Shown: positions 51,115 through 61,010, numbered from the stretch's first letter. The stretch is 64,000 nt of DNA from Pseudomonas sp. St316 (GCF_018325905.1 NZ_AP021901.1:434001-498000), one strand, 5' to 3'. Made by a program: numbers and translations. Notes: generated by a model from the sequence alone, not told the origin.

Positions 51115-52431
51115 TCAGCGGCCGGACGTGATGTTCAACCCTTTGAGCAGGCTCAAGGCCTGGGCCAATTGATAGTCGTCATCCTGTGGCATTGGCTTGG
51201 CTTTGCCACCGGAACCGGTCGGTTTGTCGGCGCCGCCGTTGCCATTGCCCAGGTGACCTTGCAGGTCGGCTTCCTTGAAGTATTCGCTGTCCTGCTCGTT
51301 GGTGATCTTGGCCTTGCGCACCTCGATGTCCGGGACGATGCCCTGGGCCTGGATGGAGCGACCGTTGGGCGTGAAATACAGCGCGGTGGTGATCTTCAGG
51401 GCGCGGTCGTTGTTCAGTGGCAATACGGTCTGCACCGAGCCCTTGCCGAAACTGGTGGTGCCCATGACCACGCCACGCTTCTGGTCCTGCAGGGCGCCGG
51501 CGACGATTTCCGATGCCGAGGCGCTGCCGCCATTGATCAACACCACCAATGGCACGGCTTCGCTCAGGTCGTTGCCGGTGGCCGAGAAGCGCAGCTCGGA
51601 ATTGGCGATGCGGCCCTTGGTGTAGACGATCAGGCCCTTGGTGATGAAGTGATCCACCACTTCCACCGCCGATTGCAGCACGCCGCCGGGGTTGTTGCGC
51701 AGGTCCAGGACCAGGCCGTTGAGTTTCTTGCCGTTGTCCTTGCGCATCTTGGCCAGGGCCTTGGCGACTTCTTCGCCGGTCTTGACCTGGAATTGGGTAA
51801 TGCGGATGTAACCGTAGCCCGACTCCAGCAACTGGCTCTTCACGCTCTTGACCTGGATGACCGCCCGCGTGAGGGTCACGTCGAATGGCGTACCGCCGTC
51901 GCGCACCAGGGTCAGGGTGATCTTCTGGCCGATCTTGCCGCGCATCTTGTCCACGGCTTCGGTCATGCTCTGGCCGCGCGTCGGCTGGCCGTTGATCTTG
52001 ACGATGAAGTCACCGGCCTGGATGCCGGCCTTGGAAGCAGGTGTGTCGTCGATCGGCGAAACCACCTTGATGAAGCCGTCTTCGCTGCCGACCTCGATGC
52101 CCAGGCCACCGAATTCGCCGCTGGTGCTTTCCTGCAGCTCGGCAAAGTCGTCCGGCCCCAGGTAGGCCGAGTGCGGATCAAGGTTGCTGAGCATGCCTTT
52201 GATGGCGTTCTCCAGCAGCATCTTGTCATCCACCGGTTCGACGTAGGCGGCCTTGATCCGGTCCATGACCTCGGCAAAGGTGCGCAGCTCGTCCAGCGGC
52301 AGCGGGGCCTTGGCGGTCGCGGCTGTGGCAGCGGGGGCCGACGGGGCTGGTTCGGCGGCGAAAGCCAGGGGCGCACCGATCACGAGGGCGATCGTCAGGG
52401 CCAGCGAGGTAAGGCGGGACAAATGCAGCAT
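51115..52431 (-). CDS. ctpA: Carboxyl-terminal processing protease (S41 family)
   Basis: A 438-residue periplasmic protease. The signal peptide is LTSLALTIALVIGAPLAFAA. A PDZ domain (GGLGIEVGSEDGFIKVVSPI, about 85-165) precedes the S41 core with catalytic Ser in GGSASASEIVAGAL and Lys in GTTSFGKGSVQT. In P. aeruginosa CtpA with LbcA degrades cell-wall cross-link hydrolases. ATG 52431 follows GGAGTTCGTTCGAC. The PDZ-flanking N-domain is normal. The stop is followed at once by the deacetylase gene. Confidence 0.94.
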   Translation of the reverse strand: MLHLSRLTSLALTIALVIGAPLAFAAEPAPSAPAATAATAKAPLPLDELRTFAEVMDRIKAAYVEPVDDKMLLENAIKGMLSNLDPHSAYLGPDDFAELQESTSGEFGGLGIEVGSEDGFIKVVSPIDDTPASKAGIQAGDFIVKINGQPTRGQSMTEAVDKMRGKIGQKITLTLVRDGGTPFDVTLTRAVIQVKSVKSQLLESGYGYIRITQFQVKTGEEVAKALAKMRKDNGKKLNGLVLDLRNNPGGVLQSAVEVVDHFITKGLIVYTKGRIANSELRFSATGNDLSEAVPLVVLINGGSASASEIVAGALQDQKRGVVMGTTSFGKGSVQTVLPLNNDRALKITTALYFTPNGRSIQAQGIVPDIEVRKAKITNEQDSEYFKEADLQGHLGNGNGGADKPTGSGGKAKPMPQDDDYQLAQALSLLKGLNITSGR

Positions 52432-52463
52432 GTCGAACGAACTCCTTAATAGGATGGGCGCGC

Positions 52464-53756
52464 TTATCCTTGCGCACGACACCATTGGGCCGGGTCACTG
52501 GGGCGACCCTGCTGACGAATAGCGAAATACAGTGCTGGCGTATCCTGCCCGCCACTGTTACCGACCGTGGAGATGGACTCTCCGGCCTTGACCACATCCC
52601 CCGCCGACTTGAGCAGCGTCTGGTTGTGGCCGTACAGGCTCAAATAACCGTTGCCGTGATCCAGGATCACCAGCAGGCCGGCGCCGCGCAACCAGTCGGC
52701 GAAGACCACGCGCCCGCCATGCACGGCATGTACCTGGCTGCCGGCGGAAGCGCTGATCATCACCCCGTCCCACTTGGTGCGGGTGTCGTCGCCGCGGGTT
52801 TCACCGAAGCGCGCAAGCAATCGACCATTGACCGGCCATGGAAGTTTTCCTCGCGCTGAAGCAAATGCGCCGCCGAAGGTTTCGCCGTCGCTGGAAACCA
52901 GCGCGCCGGGGCTCGATTTTGCTGGTTTGCGCGGTGCGTCGCCGGCGTCCGCGTCGGCCTGGGCTTCACGCAAACGCTTTTTTTCGGCTTCCTGCTGGGC
53001 GATCAGCGCTTTCTGGCGCGCTTCTTCTGCCTCTCGGGCCTGGCGGGCCAGGGTTTCTTCGATGGTTTTCAACACATTGGCCAGTTCGGCCTGGTCCTGC
53101 TCGCGGGCCTTGAGCTTGCTGTCGCGAGCCTTCACGTCGTCATTGAGCTTGGCCAGGGCCACCTGGCGTTCCTTTCGCACCTTCTCGAGTTCTTCGCGTT
53201 GGGTGTCGAGGCTGCTCTTTTGCACCAGCAACTGGGCTTGCTGCAGTTCAATGTCTTTTTCGACATTGGCCAGTTGGCGCAGGGTTTCGTTGAAACTCTT
53301 GAGCTGTTCCAGGCGGGCCTGGCTCAGGTAATCGTAATAAGTCAGGGTGCGAGCGAACTTCTCGGGGTTCTGCTGGTTGAGCAGCAGCTTGAGGTATTCC
53401 TGGCGGCCGTTCTGGTAGGCGGCCCGGGCCTGGATGGCGATCAGCTTTTGCTGTTCAGTGCGCGCGCTCTGGAGTTTTTTTTTCTCTCCATCGAGTCGCT
53501 GCAGCTCGGATTCGCTTTTCTTCAGCTCTTTTTGCAGGGCGTCGACCTGCTTCTCCAGATTGCCCATCTCGGTCTCGGTGCCGCGCAGGTCTTTCTGCAC
53601 GCTGGATTTCTCTTCCTGCAACTTGCCCAGCAGCTTCTTCAGCTCGGCAATGTCCTGGCGCGTGGCTTCCAACTGTTGTTGGGTTTGCGCGCGCTCGTCG
53701 GCAAAGGCCGGTTGGAGCAGGCAGGTCAGAGCGAGGGCTATCAGGACGCGAAGCAT
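52464..53756 (-). CDS. envC: Murein hydrolase activator EnvC-type protein
   Basis: A 430-residue exported protein. The signal peptide is LRVLIALALTCLLQPAFA. Long coiled coils cover about 20-250 (QQQLEATRQDIAELKKLLGK and on), and a C-terminal LytM/M23 domain is at about 320-430 (VHAVHGGRVVFADWLRGAGL; LSLYGHNQTLL). The usual first metal His is Trp in TKWDGVMI and the HxH strand reads LYFAIRQ, so the LytM domain is degenerate. That is the known state in EnvC, which activates AmiA/B amidases at the septum and does not itself cleave. Confidence 0.93.
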   Translation of the reverse strand: MLRVLIALALTCLLQPAFADERAQTQQQLEATRQDIAELKKLLGKLQEEKSSVQKDLRGTETEMGNLEKQVDALQKELKKSESELQRLDGEKKKLQSARTEQQKLIAIQARAAYQNGRQEYLKLLLNQQNPEKFARTLTYYDYLSQARLEQLKSFNETLRQLANVEKDIELQQAQLLVQKSSLDTQREELEKVRKERQVALAKLNDDVKARDSKLKAREQDQAELANVLKTIEETLARQAREAEEARQKALIAQQEAEKKRLREAQADADAGDAPRKPAKSSPGALVSSDGETFGGAFASARGKLPWPVNGRLLARFGETRGDDTRTKWDGVMISASAGSQVHAVHGGRVVFADWLRGAGLLVILDHGNGYLSLYGHNQTLLKSAGDVVKAGESISTVGNSGGQDTPALYFAIRQQGRPSDPAQWCRAQG

Positions 53757-53871
53757 AGAGGCGGGCGACACCAGGGAAAGGGACGGCCTAGTATGCCCGC
53801 CCCACGCTGCAAAAAAAACGCCCATTTGGGGCTGTGTGATAACTGGCTAAAAAAACACCAGAAACCCCAAT

Positions 53872-53959
53872 GTGGGAGCGAGCTTGCTCGCGATAGCGCC
53901 AGTACAGTCAACAAAGATGCCGCTTGGACGATCGCTATCGCGAGCAAGCTCGCTCCCAC
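53872..53959. repeat. REPIN
   Basis: Type-1 REP pair between gpmI and envC, both on the minus strand. Confidence 0.9.
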
Positions 53960-53985
53960 AGGGTTTGCGGTGATTGGTGGATCAA

Positions 53986-55515
53986 TCAGACCAGGATTGA
54001 AGTCCCGGTCATCTCCGCCGGTTTTTCCATGCCCAGCAGCATCAGCATGGTCGGTGCCACGTCAGCCAGCACGCCGCCGTTGCGGACCTTGAAGTTGCGC
54101 TTGCCGACATAGATGAACGGCACCGGCTCGGTGGTGTGGGCGGTGTGGGCCTGGCCGGTGGATTCGTCGGACATCTGCTCGACGTTGCCGTGGTCGGCCG
54201 TGATCAGGGCTTCGCCGCCGACCTTTTCCAGGGCCTCGACGATGCGGCCAACGCAGGTGTCCAGGCATTCCACGGCCTTGACCGCCGCCTCGAACACGCC
54301 GCTGTGGCCGACCATGTCGCCGTTGGCGTAGTTGACCACGATCACGTCGTAACGCTGGTTTTCAATGGCCTCGACGATGCGGTCGGTCACTTCCGGTGCG
54401 CTCATCTCCGGTTGCAGGTCGTAGGTGGCGACTTTGGGCGAGGGGATCAGGATGCGTTCTTCGCCCGGGAAGGGTTCTTCACGGCCGCCGGAGAAAAAGA
54501 ACGTCACGTGGGCGTACTTTTCGGTCTCGGCGATGCGCAGTTGGGTCTTGCCGTTCTTCGCCAGGTAGTCGCCCAGCACGTTTTCCAGGCTGCCGGCGGC
54601 GAAGGCCGATGGCGCGGGGATGCTGGCGGCGTATTGGGTCAGCATCACGAAACCGGCCAGTTTCGGCTGGCGAGCGCGTTCGAACTCCTTGAAGTCGTCT
54701 TCGACAAACACGCGGGTCAGTTCGCGAGCGCGGTCGGCGCGGAAGTTCATGAACACTACGGCGTCGCCGTCTTCAACCTTGACCGGTTCGCCAATGGTGG
54801 TGGCCTTGACGAATTCGTCGCTTTCGCCGCGCTCGTAGGCGGCTTGCAGGCCTTCCTGGGCGGTGGCGGCGTTGAACTCGGCGTTGCCGTCGACAATCAG
54901 GTTATAGGCCTGGGAAACGCGGTCCCAACGGTTGTCACGGTCCATGGCGTAATAGCGGCCGATGAGGCTGGCGATGCGACCCTTGCCAAGTGCCTGGAAC
55001 GCTGCGTCCAGGAGTTCGATCGACGACGTGGCGCTTTTCGGCGGGGTGTCGCGGCCATCGAGGAACGCGTGCAGGTAGATCTGCTCGGCGCCGCGCTTGA
55101 AGGCCAGTTCGGCCATGGCAATCAGATGGTCCTGGTGGCTGTGCACGCCACCGTCGGACAGCAGGCCCATGAAGTGCACGGCCTTGCCGGCGGCCACGGC
55201 TTTATCCACGGCGGCGCAGATGGTCGGGTTTTCGAAGAACTCACCGTCGCGGATCGATTTGGTCACGCGGGTGAAGTCCTGATACACCACGCGGCCCGCG
55301 CCGAGGTTCATGTGGCCGACTTCGGAGTTGCCCATCTGCCCGTCCGGCAGGCCGACGTCCATGCCGCTGCCGGAGATCAGGCCGTTGGGCACGGTGGCCC
55401 ACAAACGGTCCAGCACAGGCTTGTTGGCCGAATACACGGCGTTGGATTCGTGGCTGTCACTGTGACCGAAGCCGTCGAGAATCATCAGGACCAAAGGTTT
55501 AGGCGTGGTAGTCAT
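53986..55515 (-). CDS. gpmI: Phosphoglycerate mutase, 2,3-bisphosphoglycerate-independent
   Basis: A 509-residue Mn-dependent enzyme interconverting 3- and 2-phosphoglycerate. The first metal site is [19 protein letters not shown]. The phospho-Ser is in [20 protein letters not shown]. Second-site residues are [14 protein letters not shown] and [15 protein letters not shown] 55515 gives the usual start; the open frame to 55593 is non-coding. It is divergent from the rhodanese gene. Confidence 0.97.
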   Translation of the reverse strand: MTTTPKPLVLMILDGFGHSDSHESNAVYSANKPVLDRLWATVPNGLISGSGMDVGLPDGQMGNSEVGHMNLGAGRVVYQDFTRVTKSIRDGEFFENPTICAAVDKAVAAGKAVHFMGLLSDGGVHSHQDHLIAMAELAFKRGAEQIYLHAFLDGRDTPPKSATSSIELLDAAFQALGKGRIASLIGRYYAMDRDNRWDRVSQAYNLIVDGNAEFNAATAQEGLQAAYERGESDEFVKATTIGEPVKVEDGDAVVFMNFRADRARELTRVFVEDDFKEFERARQPKLAGFVMLTQYAASIPAPSAFAAGSLENVLGDYLAKNGKTQLRIAETEKYAHVTFFFSGGREEPFPGEERILIPSPKVATYDLQPEMSAPEVTDRIVEAIENQRYDVIVVNYANGDMVGHSGVFEAAVKAVECLDTCVGRIVEALEKVGGEALITADHGNVEQMSDESTGQAHTAHTTEPVPFIYVGKRNFKVRNGGVLADVAPTMLMLLGMEKPAEMTGTSILV

Positions 55516-55667
55516 GGAATCCACTCGTGGCGGGTTAAAAGAAGACGATGGAAAAGGGACGGGCAGTTTAAAGGTAAGTTCCGACGGCGTCACCGCCGGG
55601 CGGGGTTTGGCCGGCCTTGTGTGCTGTGTATACTGGCCGACATTTTAACGCCCTGGAACCTCCTTCG

Positions 55668-56081
55668 ATGGTTGCTCACCTGATTGAATTTGCCACTACC
55701 CACTACATTCTCGTCGGTATCTTCGTCGTACTGCTGGCGTTGCTGGTAGCCCATACGATGCAGGGTGGCGGTCGCAGCCTCAGTACCGCCGAGCTGACGG
55801 CGTTGGTCAACAAGGATGCCGGCGTGGTGGTGGACATCCGCCCGAGCAAGGATTACGCCGCTGGCCACATTGTCGGGGCGGTGAATATTCCCCAGGACAA
55901 ACTGATCGCCCGTATTGGCGAGCTGGAAAAGCACAAGGCCAAGACGCTGATTCTGGTAGATGCCCAAGGCCAGCACGCCGGCACCCACGCCCGCGAGCTG
56001 ATGAAATCCGGTTTCACCGCCGCCAAGCTGTCCGGCGGTGTGGCGAGCTGGAAAGCCGACAATCTGCCCCTGGTGAAGTGA
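55668..56081 (+). CDS. Membrane-anchored rhodanese-like protein without the active Cys
   Basis: A 137-residue protein with an N-terminal TM helix (YILVGIFVVLLALLVAHTMQ) and one rhodanese domain (VVVDIRPSKDYAAGHIVGAV). The loop that normally reads YCRSGxRS is LILVDAQGQHAGTHA here, with Asp where Cys belongs, so sulfurtransferase activity is not expected. It is probably a phosphosensing or protein-binding module. It is followed after one base by grxC, and then secB, a conserved Pseudomonas order. Confidence 0.9.
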   Translation: MVAHLIEFATTHYILVGIFVVLLALLVAHTMQGGGRSLSTAELTALVNKDAGVVVDIRPSKDYAAGHIVGAVNIPQDKLIARIGELEKHKAKTLILVDAQGQHAGTHARELMKSGFTAAKLSGGVASWKADNLPLVK

Positions 56082-56082
56082 A

Positions 56083-56337
56083 ATGCCCGACGTCGTTGTC
56101 TATTCCAGCGATTACTGCCCCTATTGTTCCCGAGCCAAGTTCCTGCTCCAGAACAAAGGCGTGGCCTTCGAAGAGATCAAGGTCGACGGCAAGCCGCAAC
56201 TGCGCGCCCAAATGGCCCAGAAGGCCGGGCGCACGTCCGTGCCGCAGATCTGGATCGGCAGCACCCACGTGGGCGGTTGCGATGATCTGTTCGCCCTGGA
56301 GCGCGCCGGCAAGCTCGACGCACTGCTCAAGGCCTGA
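56083..56337 (+). CDS. grxC: Glutaredoxin 3
   Basis: An 84-residue glutaredoxin with active site CPYC (YSSDYCPYCSRAKFLL), cis-Pro TSVPQIWIG and GSH-binding GGCDDLFALE. It reduces disulfides and deglutathionylates proteins in the cytoplasm. It starts one base after the rhodanese stop; secB follows by 40 bp. Confidence 0.96.
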   Translation: MPDVVVYSSDYCPYCSRAKFLLQNKGVAFEEIKVDGKPQLRAQMAQKAGRTSVPQIWIGSTHVGGCDDLFALERAGKLDALLKA

Positions 56338-56377
56338 ATTTCCCACTGAAAGAACCTGAAAGTAAGAAGGATCTGCG

Positions 56378-56860
56378 ATGACTGACCAACAGAACACAGC
56401 TGCCAGCGAAGAAGAAAGCGCACCGCAATTCTCCTTGCAGCGCATTTATGTACGTGACCTGTCCTTCGAAGCCCCGAAAAGCCCGGCGATCTTTCGCCAG
56501 CAGTGGGAGCCGAGCGTAGGCCTGGACCTGAACACTCGCCAGAAAGCGCTGGAAGATGACTTCCACGAAGTGGTGCTGACCCTGTCGGTGACTGTGAAAA
56601 ACGGTGACGAAGTGGCGTTCATCGCCGAAGTGCAACAGGCCGGGATTTTCCTGATCAAGAACCTGGATGCCGCTTCGATGAGCCACACCCTTGGCGCGTT
56701 CTGCCCGAACATCCTGTTCCCTTACGCCCGCGAAACCCTGGACAGCCTGGTGACCCGCGGTTCGTTCCCGGCCCTGATGCTGGCTCCGGTGAACTTCGAT
56801 GCCCTGTACGCCCAAGAGCTGCAGCGCATGCAGCAAGAAGGCGGCGCGACCGTTCAGTAA
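56378..56860 (+). CDS. secB: Protein-export chaperone SecB
   Basis: A 160-residue chaperone that keeps preproteins unfolded and hands them to SecA. Typical segments are [20 protein letters not shown], the Cys-Pro [20 protein letters not shown] and [17 protein letters not shown]. The acidic, Gln-rich N-terminus and Gln-ending C-terminus are usual. Confidence 0.97.
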   Translation: MTDQQNTAASEEESAPQFSLQRIYVRDLSFEAPKSPAIFRQQWEPSVGLDLNTRQKALEDDFHEVVLTLSVTVKNGDEVAFIAEVQQAGIFLIKNLDAASMSHTLGAFCPNILFPYARETLDSLVTRGSFPALMLAPVNFDALYAQELQRMQQEGGATVQ

Positions 56861-56888
56861 GCGGCGCTGTCAGCCAGCTACAAAACCT

Positions 56889-57005
56889 GTGGGAGCGAGC
56901 CCTGTGGGAGCCGAGCTTGCTCGCGATGAACGATGACGCGGTTTTGCAGTTGAGCCGTGTCGACCTCATCGCGAGCAAGCTCGGCTCCCACAGGCTCGCT
57001 CCCAC
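56889..57005. repeat. REPIN with symmetrically doubled ends
   Basis: Outer arms GTGGGAGCGAG (56889-) and CTCGCTCCCAC (-57005) enclose a full REPIN at 56904-56991 whose arms read GTGGGAGCCGAGCTTGCTCG and CGAGCAAGCTCGGCTCCCAC. The whole 117 bp is one palindrome-like structure. Confidence 0.85.
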
Positions 57006-57046
57006 AGGTGTTTCTCTCGCAGGTGTTTCTGGTGGACGGGAAGGGT

Positions 57047-57502
57047 TCAGGCGAACCCGTTCTGCCGCCAAGCCTCATAAACCGCCACTGCCACGGTATT
57101 GGACAGGTTCAGGCTGCGACAGCCTTCGCGCATCGGCAGGCGCAAGCGTTGTTCGGCAGGCAGGGCGTCCAGCACGTCGGCCGGCAGGCCACGGCTTTCC
57201 GGGCCGAACAGGAACGCATCACCCGCGACGAAGCTGGCGTCATGGAACGGCCGCGAACCTTTGGTGGTAAAGGCGAACAGGCGCGGATGCCCGAGGCTTT
57301 CCAGGCAACTGGCAAGGTCGGCGTGACGCTGCAAGGTGGCATACTCGTGATAGTCGAGACCGGCACGGCGCAGGCGCTTGTCGTCCATGTCGAAGCCCAG
57401 CGGCTCGATCAAATGCAGGTGGCAGCCGCTGTTGGCGCACAACCTGATGACGTTGCCGGTATTCGGTGGAATTTCCGGTTGAAAAAGGATGACGTGAAAC
57501 AT
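57047..57502 (-). CDS. trmL: tRNA (cytidine/uridine-34 2'-O)-methyltransferase
   Basis: A 151-residue SPOUT methyltransferase that modifies the wobble base of tRNA-Leu. It opens [20 protein letters not shown] with the knot motifs [11 protein letters not shown] and [20 protein letters not shown]. Its start codon shares CATG with the ATG of the divergent frame from 57501. Confidence 0.95.
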   Translation of the reverse strand: MFHVILFQPEIPPNTGNVIRLCANSGCHLHLIEPLGFDMDDKRLRRAGLDYHEYATLQRHADLASCLESLGHPRLFAFTTKGSRPFHDASFVAGDAFLFGPESRGLPADVLDALPAEQRLRLPMREGCRSLNLSNTVAVAVYEAWRQNGFA

Positions 57503-57941
57503 GCACGGCTCCGCAGATGAAGATGAGCGGCATTCTACGCCGCAAACCGAGCGACGTTCGAAGCTAATGCCTCGGGTGATGGGCTCGTTGGCGATTTTCG
57601 GCATGATGGTCGGGCTGATGATCGGACGCCTGACCACGCCCGAACCGAGCGTACTGCAGCAGGTCGAGGTGATTGACGGTGGGGTGGTGGCTTGGTTCAA
57701 CACCGAACCCAAGCTGCACGGGGAGGTCATCGACGGCTCGGTAGCGTTGTTGTTCGAAGCAGAAGGTCGGCCGCAGAACGGCCAGTTGAAGTTCAACGGC
57801 AAGGACGTGAACTGGCGGGTGCGGTTGAGTGACAAGGGATTGTTGCTGACGTTGGTGGCGGCGCGTCCACTGCGCGGGGCGTGGACCGCCAGCGAGGTCG
57901 ATGATCGCTGGCGGCTGGAGGTCCGTCTCCAGGAGCAATAA
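57501..57941 (+). CDS. Hypothetical membrane-anchored protein
   Basis: A 146-residue protein from ATG 57501, or 124 from ATG 57567; neither has a strong ribosome site, and 57567 avoids overlap with trmL. One TM helix ([15 protein letters not shown]) is followed by a small beta-rich periplasmic part ([40 protein letters not shown]). Function unknown. It is divergent from trmL and followed by a stretch of tandem repeats. Confidence 0.7.
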   Translation: MHGSADEDERHSTPQTERRSKLMPRVMGSLAIFGMMVGLMIGRLTTPEPSVLQQVEVIDGGVVAWFNTEPKLHGEVIDGSVALLFEAEGRPQNGQLKFNGKDVNWRVRLSDKGLLLTLVAARPLRGAWTASEVDDRWRLEVRLQEQ

Positions 57942-57945
57942 AAGA

Positions 57946-58128
57946 GGGAATCCCCGGCCTGCCTGTACCAAGGTCCCCAAAACGGGAGGGCTTACCGCGA
58001 AGGTCCAGCCCTGGTGTAAAGAAGGGAAACCTTGACCTGCCTGTATCAAGGCCCCCAAAACAGTGGGCTCGATGAGCCCGGTATAAAATGGGGAATCCCC
58101 GGCCTGCCTGTACCAAGGTCCCCGAAAC
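57946..58128. repeat. Three imperfect tandem repeats
   Basis: A 38-base unit starting GGGAATCCCCGGCCTGCCTG and ending CAAGGTCCCCAAAAC occurs at about 57946, 58024 and 58091 (periods 78 and 67 bp). Copies 1 and 3 are near-identical; copy 2 has several changes. It is not REP-like and has no open frame of note. Confidence 0.8.
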
Positions 58129-58203
58129 TGGGTAGTGATTGAGTTATTGCAGGGGGCGTGCCAGGTTTAAATGGTTTGTCACAAAAAAATTGCTGATGCT
58201 GCG

Positions 58204-58229
58204 AAAAGCCCCGTATTGCGGGGCTTTTT
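58204..58229 (+). terminator. Rho-independent terminator
   Basis: AAAAGCCCCG / CGGGGCTTTTT with loop TATTG. It probably ends the transcript from 57501, after the tandem repeats. Confidence 0.85.
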
Positions 58230-58337
58230 CTTTTGTATGGGCTGGGTTTTCGCGTTTTACCGATTGGCTTAGGCTCGCGCGGCATGCGCAATTGCGGTTC
58301 GCCGTGCATTGATGCGGTGCATGAAGCCTCTAAAAGC

Positions 58338-58431
58338 ATCGCGAGCAAGCTCGCTCCCACAGTGGATTTTCGGTGTTCGCGAGCCCGTGAACACCCCTGA
58401 ACCCTGTGGGAGCGAGCTTGCTCGCGATAGG
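58338..58431. repeat. Two type-1 REPs in the reverse arrangement
   Basis: The first copy (ends CCCAC at 58360) is in reverse and the second (GTGGG from 58406) in forward orientation, so the pair points outward, unlike the REPINs elsewhere. Confidence 0.8.
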
Positions 58432-58463
58432 GCCTCCAAATTCAGCGAAGGGTTACCGGCCGA

Positions 58464-59900
58464 TCAGCCCTCTTCGCCATCATCATCATCCCCACCGTCA
58501 ACCTTCATCCCCAACTCCTTGATCTTGCGGGTCAAGGTATTGCGGCCCCAACCCAGCAGCACCGCAGCGTCGCGGCGGCGGCCGGCGGTGTGCTTGAGGG
58601 CGGTTTCGATCATGATCCGCTCGAAGCTCGGCACGGCGCTGTCCAACAGGCTCGATTGACCACGGGCCAGGGCCTGGTCGGCCCACTGGCGCAGGGCTTG
58701 CTCCCAGTTGGTCACCGGGGCTGAATCCTGTGGCAGGCTCAACAGCTCCGGCGGCAGGTCGCTGATGTGCACTTCGCGACCCGAAGCCATCACCGTGATC
58801 CAGCGGCAGGTGTTTTCCAACTGACGCACGTTGCCCGGCCACGGCAGGTTCTTGAGGTATTCCTCGGTTTCGCTCTTGAGCAGCTTGGGCTCGACCGCCA
58901 GTTCCTGGGCCGCGCGGCTGAGGAAGTGCCGGGCCAGGGTTGGAATGTCTTCGCGACGATCTGCCAGGCGCGGGATATGGATGCGGATCACGTTCAGGCG
59001 GTGGAACAAGTCCTCACGGAATTTGCCGGCGTGAACCAGGGTTTCCAGGTTCTGGTGGGTCGCGGCGATGATGCGCACGTCCACTTTGACCGGCGTATGC
59101 CCGCCCACTCGATAAAACTCGCCGTCCGCCAGTACGCGCAGCAAGCGGGTCTGGGTGTCCGCCGGCATGTCGCCGATTTCATCGAGGAACAACGTGCCGC
59201 CGTCGGCTTGCTCGAAGCGCCCGCGCCGCAGGTTGGCCGCGCCGGTGAACGCACCTTTTTCGTGGCCGAACAGCTCGGACTCCATCAGGTCCTTGGGGAT
59301 CGCGGCCATGTTCAGCGCGATGAACGGCGATGCCGCCCGTGGACTGTGACGGTGCAGGGCGTGGGCTACCAGTTCTTTACCGGTGCCCGACTCGCCGTTG
59401 ATCAGCACGGTGATGTTGGAGTGGCTCAGGCGCCCAATGGCGCGAAACACTTCCTGCATCGCCGGCGCTTCACCGATGATTTCCGGGGTGCGGGCCAGGG
59501 CCGGCACCTCTTCCATGCCCTGTTGTTCCTGGGCATGTTGATTGGCGCGCTTGACCAGCGACACGGCTTCGTCGACGTCGAATGGCTTGGGCAGGTATTC
59601 GAAAGCGCCGCCCTGGTAGGACGCCACGGCGCTGTCCAGGTCGGAATGGGCGGTCATGATGATCACCGGCAGCCGCGGATGCTGTTCGCGAATCCGCGCC
59701 AACAGGTCCAGGCCGCTGGCGCCAGGCATGCGGATGTCGGAGATGATGACGTCCGGTTGCTGACGCGCCAGGCGACTCATCACCCCATCGGCGCTGTCGA
59801 AGCTCTGGGTGGTCATGCCTTCCTGTTGCAAGGCTTTTTCCAGAACCCAACGGATAGAACGGTCGTCATCGACGATCCACACGGTTTCACTACGGCTCAT
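58464..59900 (-). CDS. ntrC: Nitrogen regulation response regulator NtrC
   Basis: A 478-residue sigma54 activator. Receiver with phospho-Asp in [17 protein letters not shown]+ domain with Walker [15 protein letters not shown], the sigma54-contact GAFTGA in [12 protein letters not shown], and Walker [14 protein letters not shown]. The C-terminal Fis-type HTH is [18 protein letters not shown]. An acidic tail ([11 protein letters not shown]) closes it. It overlaps ntrB by four bases. Phosphorylated NtrC activates nitrogen-scavenging genes and probably its own promoter at 61061. Confidence 0.97.
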   Translation of the reverse strand: MSRSETVWIVDDDRSIRWVLEKALQQEGMTTQSFDSADGVMSRLARQQPDVIISDIRMPGASGLDLLARIREQHPRLPVIIMTAHSDLDSAVASYQGGAFEYLPKPFDVDEAVSLVKRANQHAQEQQGMEEVPALARTPEIIGEAPAMQEVFRAIGRLSHSNITVLINGESGTGKELVAHALHRHSPRAASPFIALNMAAIPKDLMESELFGHEKGAFTGAANLRRGRFEQADGGTLFLDEIGDMPADTQTRLLRVLADGEFYRVGGHTPVKVDVRIIAATHQNLETLVHAGKFREDLFHRLNVIRIHIPRLADRREDIPTLARHFLSRAAQELAVEPKLLKSETEEYLKNLPWPGNVRQLENTCRWITVMASGREVHISDLPPELLSLPQDSAPVTNWEQALRQWADQALARGQSSLLDSAVPSFERIMIETALKHTAGRRRDAAVLLGWGRNTLTRKIKELGMKVDGGDDDDGEEG

Positions 59901-60982
59901 GTCGCTGTGGCTCCTTGTTCCAGTGGCAGGAAGATCGAGAAGGTGGTGTGGCCGGGGTGGCTTTCACACTCGATCAAGCCCTGATGCTGACTGATGATGT
60001 TCTGGGTAATGGCCAGGCCCAGCCCGGTACCGTCCGGACGGCCGCTGACCATGGGGAAAAAGATGGTTTCCTGCAGCTCGGCAGGGATGCCCGGGCCGTT
60101 GTCGATGATCTCGATCTTGGTCACCAGGCGATGGCGCACATGGCCGATGGTGAACTGGCGCATGGCGCGGGTACGCAGGCTGATGCGGCCCAGGCGCAGC
60201 TCGTTCTGGCTGCTGATGGCTTGCATTGCGTTGCGCACGATGTTCAGCACGGCCTGGATCATCTGCTCGCGATCGATCAGGACATCGGGAATGCTCGGGT
60301 CATAGTCGCGCACCAGCGTGATGCAACCCTGGCTTTCCGCTTCCACCAGGCTGCTGACGCGCTCCAGCACTTCATGGACGTTGCACATCGCCAGCGATGG
60401 CAGCTTGTTCGAGCCGAGCATGCGGTCCACCAGGTTTCGCAGGCGGTCGGCTTCTTCAATGATGACGTTGGTGTAGTCCTTGAGGCTTTCTTCCGGCAGT
60501 TCGCGGGCGAGCAACTGCGCCGCGCCACGGATCCCGCCGAGGGGGTTCTTGATCTCATGGGCCAGGCCGCGCACCAGCATCTTGCTGGTTTCCTGCTTGG
60601 ACAATTGCGCTTCTTCCTTGGTGATACGCAGAAGGCGATCACGCGGGTGGACTTCCAGCAACAGCAGGGTGGCGCCGTTGTTCAGGATCGGTGTAACCGC
60701 ATAGTCCACGGTCAGGGTCTGGCCGGTCAGCGCGGTGAGCATCGCTTCGCGCTTGGTAAACGGATGGGCTTGTTCCACCGCCTGGCGCAGGGAGTTGAGT
60801 GCCTCGGCGGATTCGGTGAACAGTTCGCTGATGAACTGCCCATGGCTGCGCTGGCCACTGACGGCCAGGAGCATCTCTGCCGCCGGGTTCATGTACTCGA
60901 GGCGCAGTTCAGCATCGAGCAGGATGGTCGCGGTGGTGAGGTTGTCGAGCAGCAAGCGGTGTAGTGCGTCGCTAATGGTCAT
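59897..60982 (-). CDS. ntrB: Nitrogen regulation sensor kinase NtrB
   Basis: A 361-residue cytoplasmic kinase. A PAS domain (about 10-115) precedes the H-box GLAHEIKNPLGGIRGAAQLL, N-box NIVRNAMQAI, G1 IIDNGPGIPAELQ and G2 GTGLGLAITQNIISQHQGLI. It phosphorylates NtrC when PII is uridylylated. ATG 60982 follows AAGAGGT; the frame is open to 61024. Confidence 0.97.
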   Translation of the reverse strand: MTISDALHRLLLDNLTTATILLDAELRLEYMNPAAEMLLAVSGQRSHGQFISELFTESAEALNSLRQAVEQAHPFTKREAMLTALTGQTLTVDYAVTPILNNGATLLLLEVHPRDRLLRITKEEAQLSKQETSKMLVRGLAHEIKNPLGGIRGAAQLLARELPEESLKDYTNVIIEEADRLRNLVDRMLGSNKLPSLAMCNVHEVLERVSSLVEAESQGCITLVRDYDPSIPDVLIDREQMIQAVLNIVRNAMQAISSQNELRLGRISLRTRAMRQFTIGHVRHRLVTKIEIIDNGPGIPAELQETIFFPMVSGRPDGTGLGLAITQNIISQHQGLIECESHPGHTTFSIFLPLEQGATAT

Positions 60983-61010
60983 CAGGACCTCTTTTGGAGC
61001 GTAGCAAATC

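Noticed and set aside
57946..58128. CRISPR array
   Set aside because: Only three units, unequal spacing, diverged copies and no cas genes.
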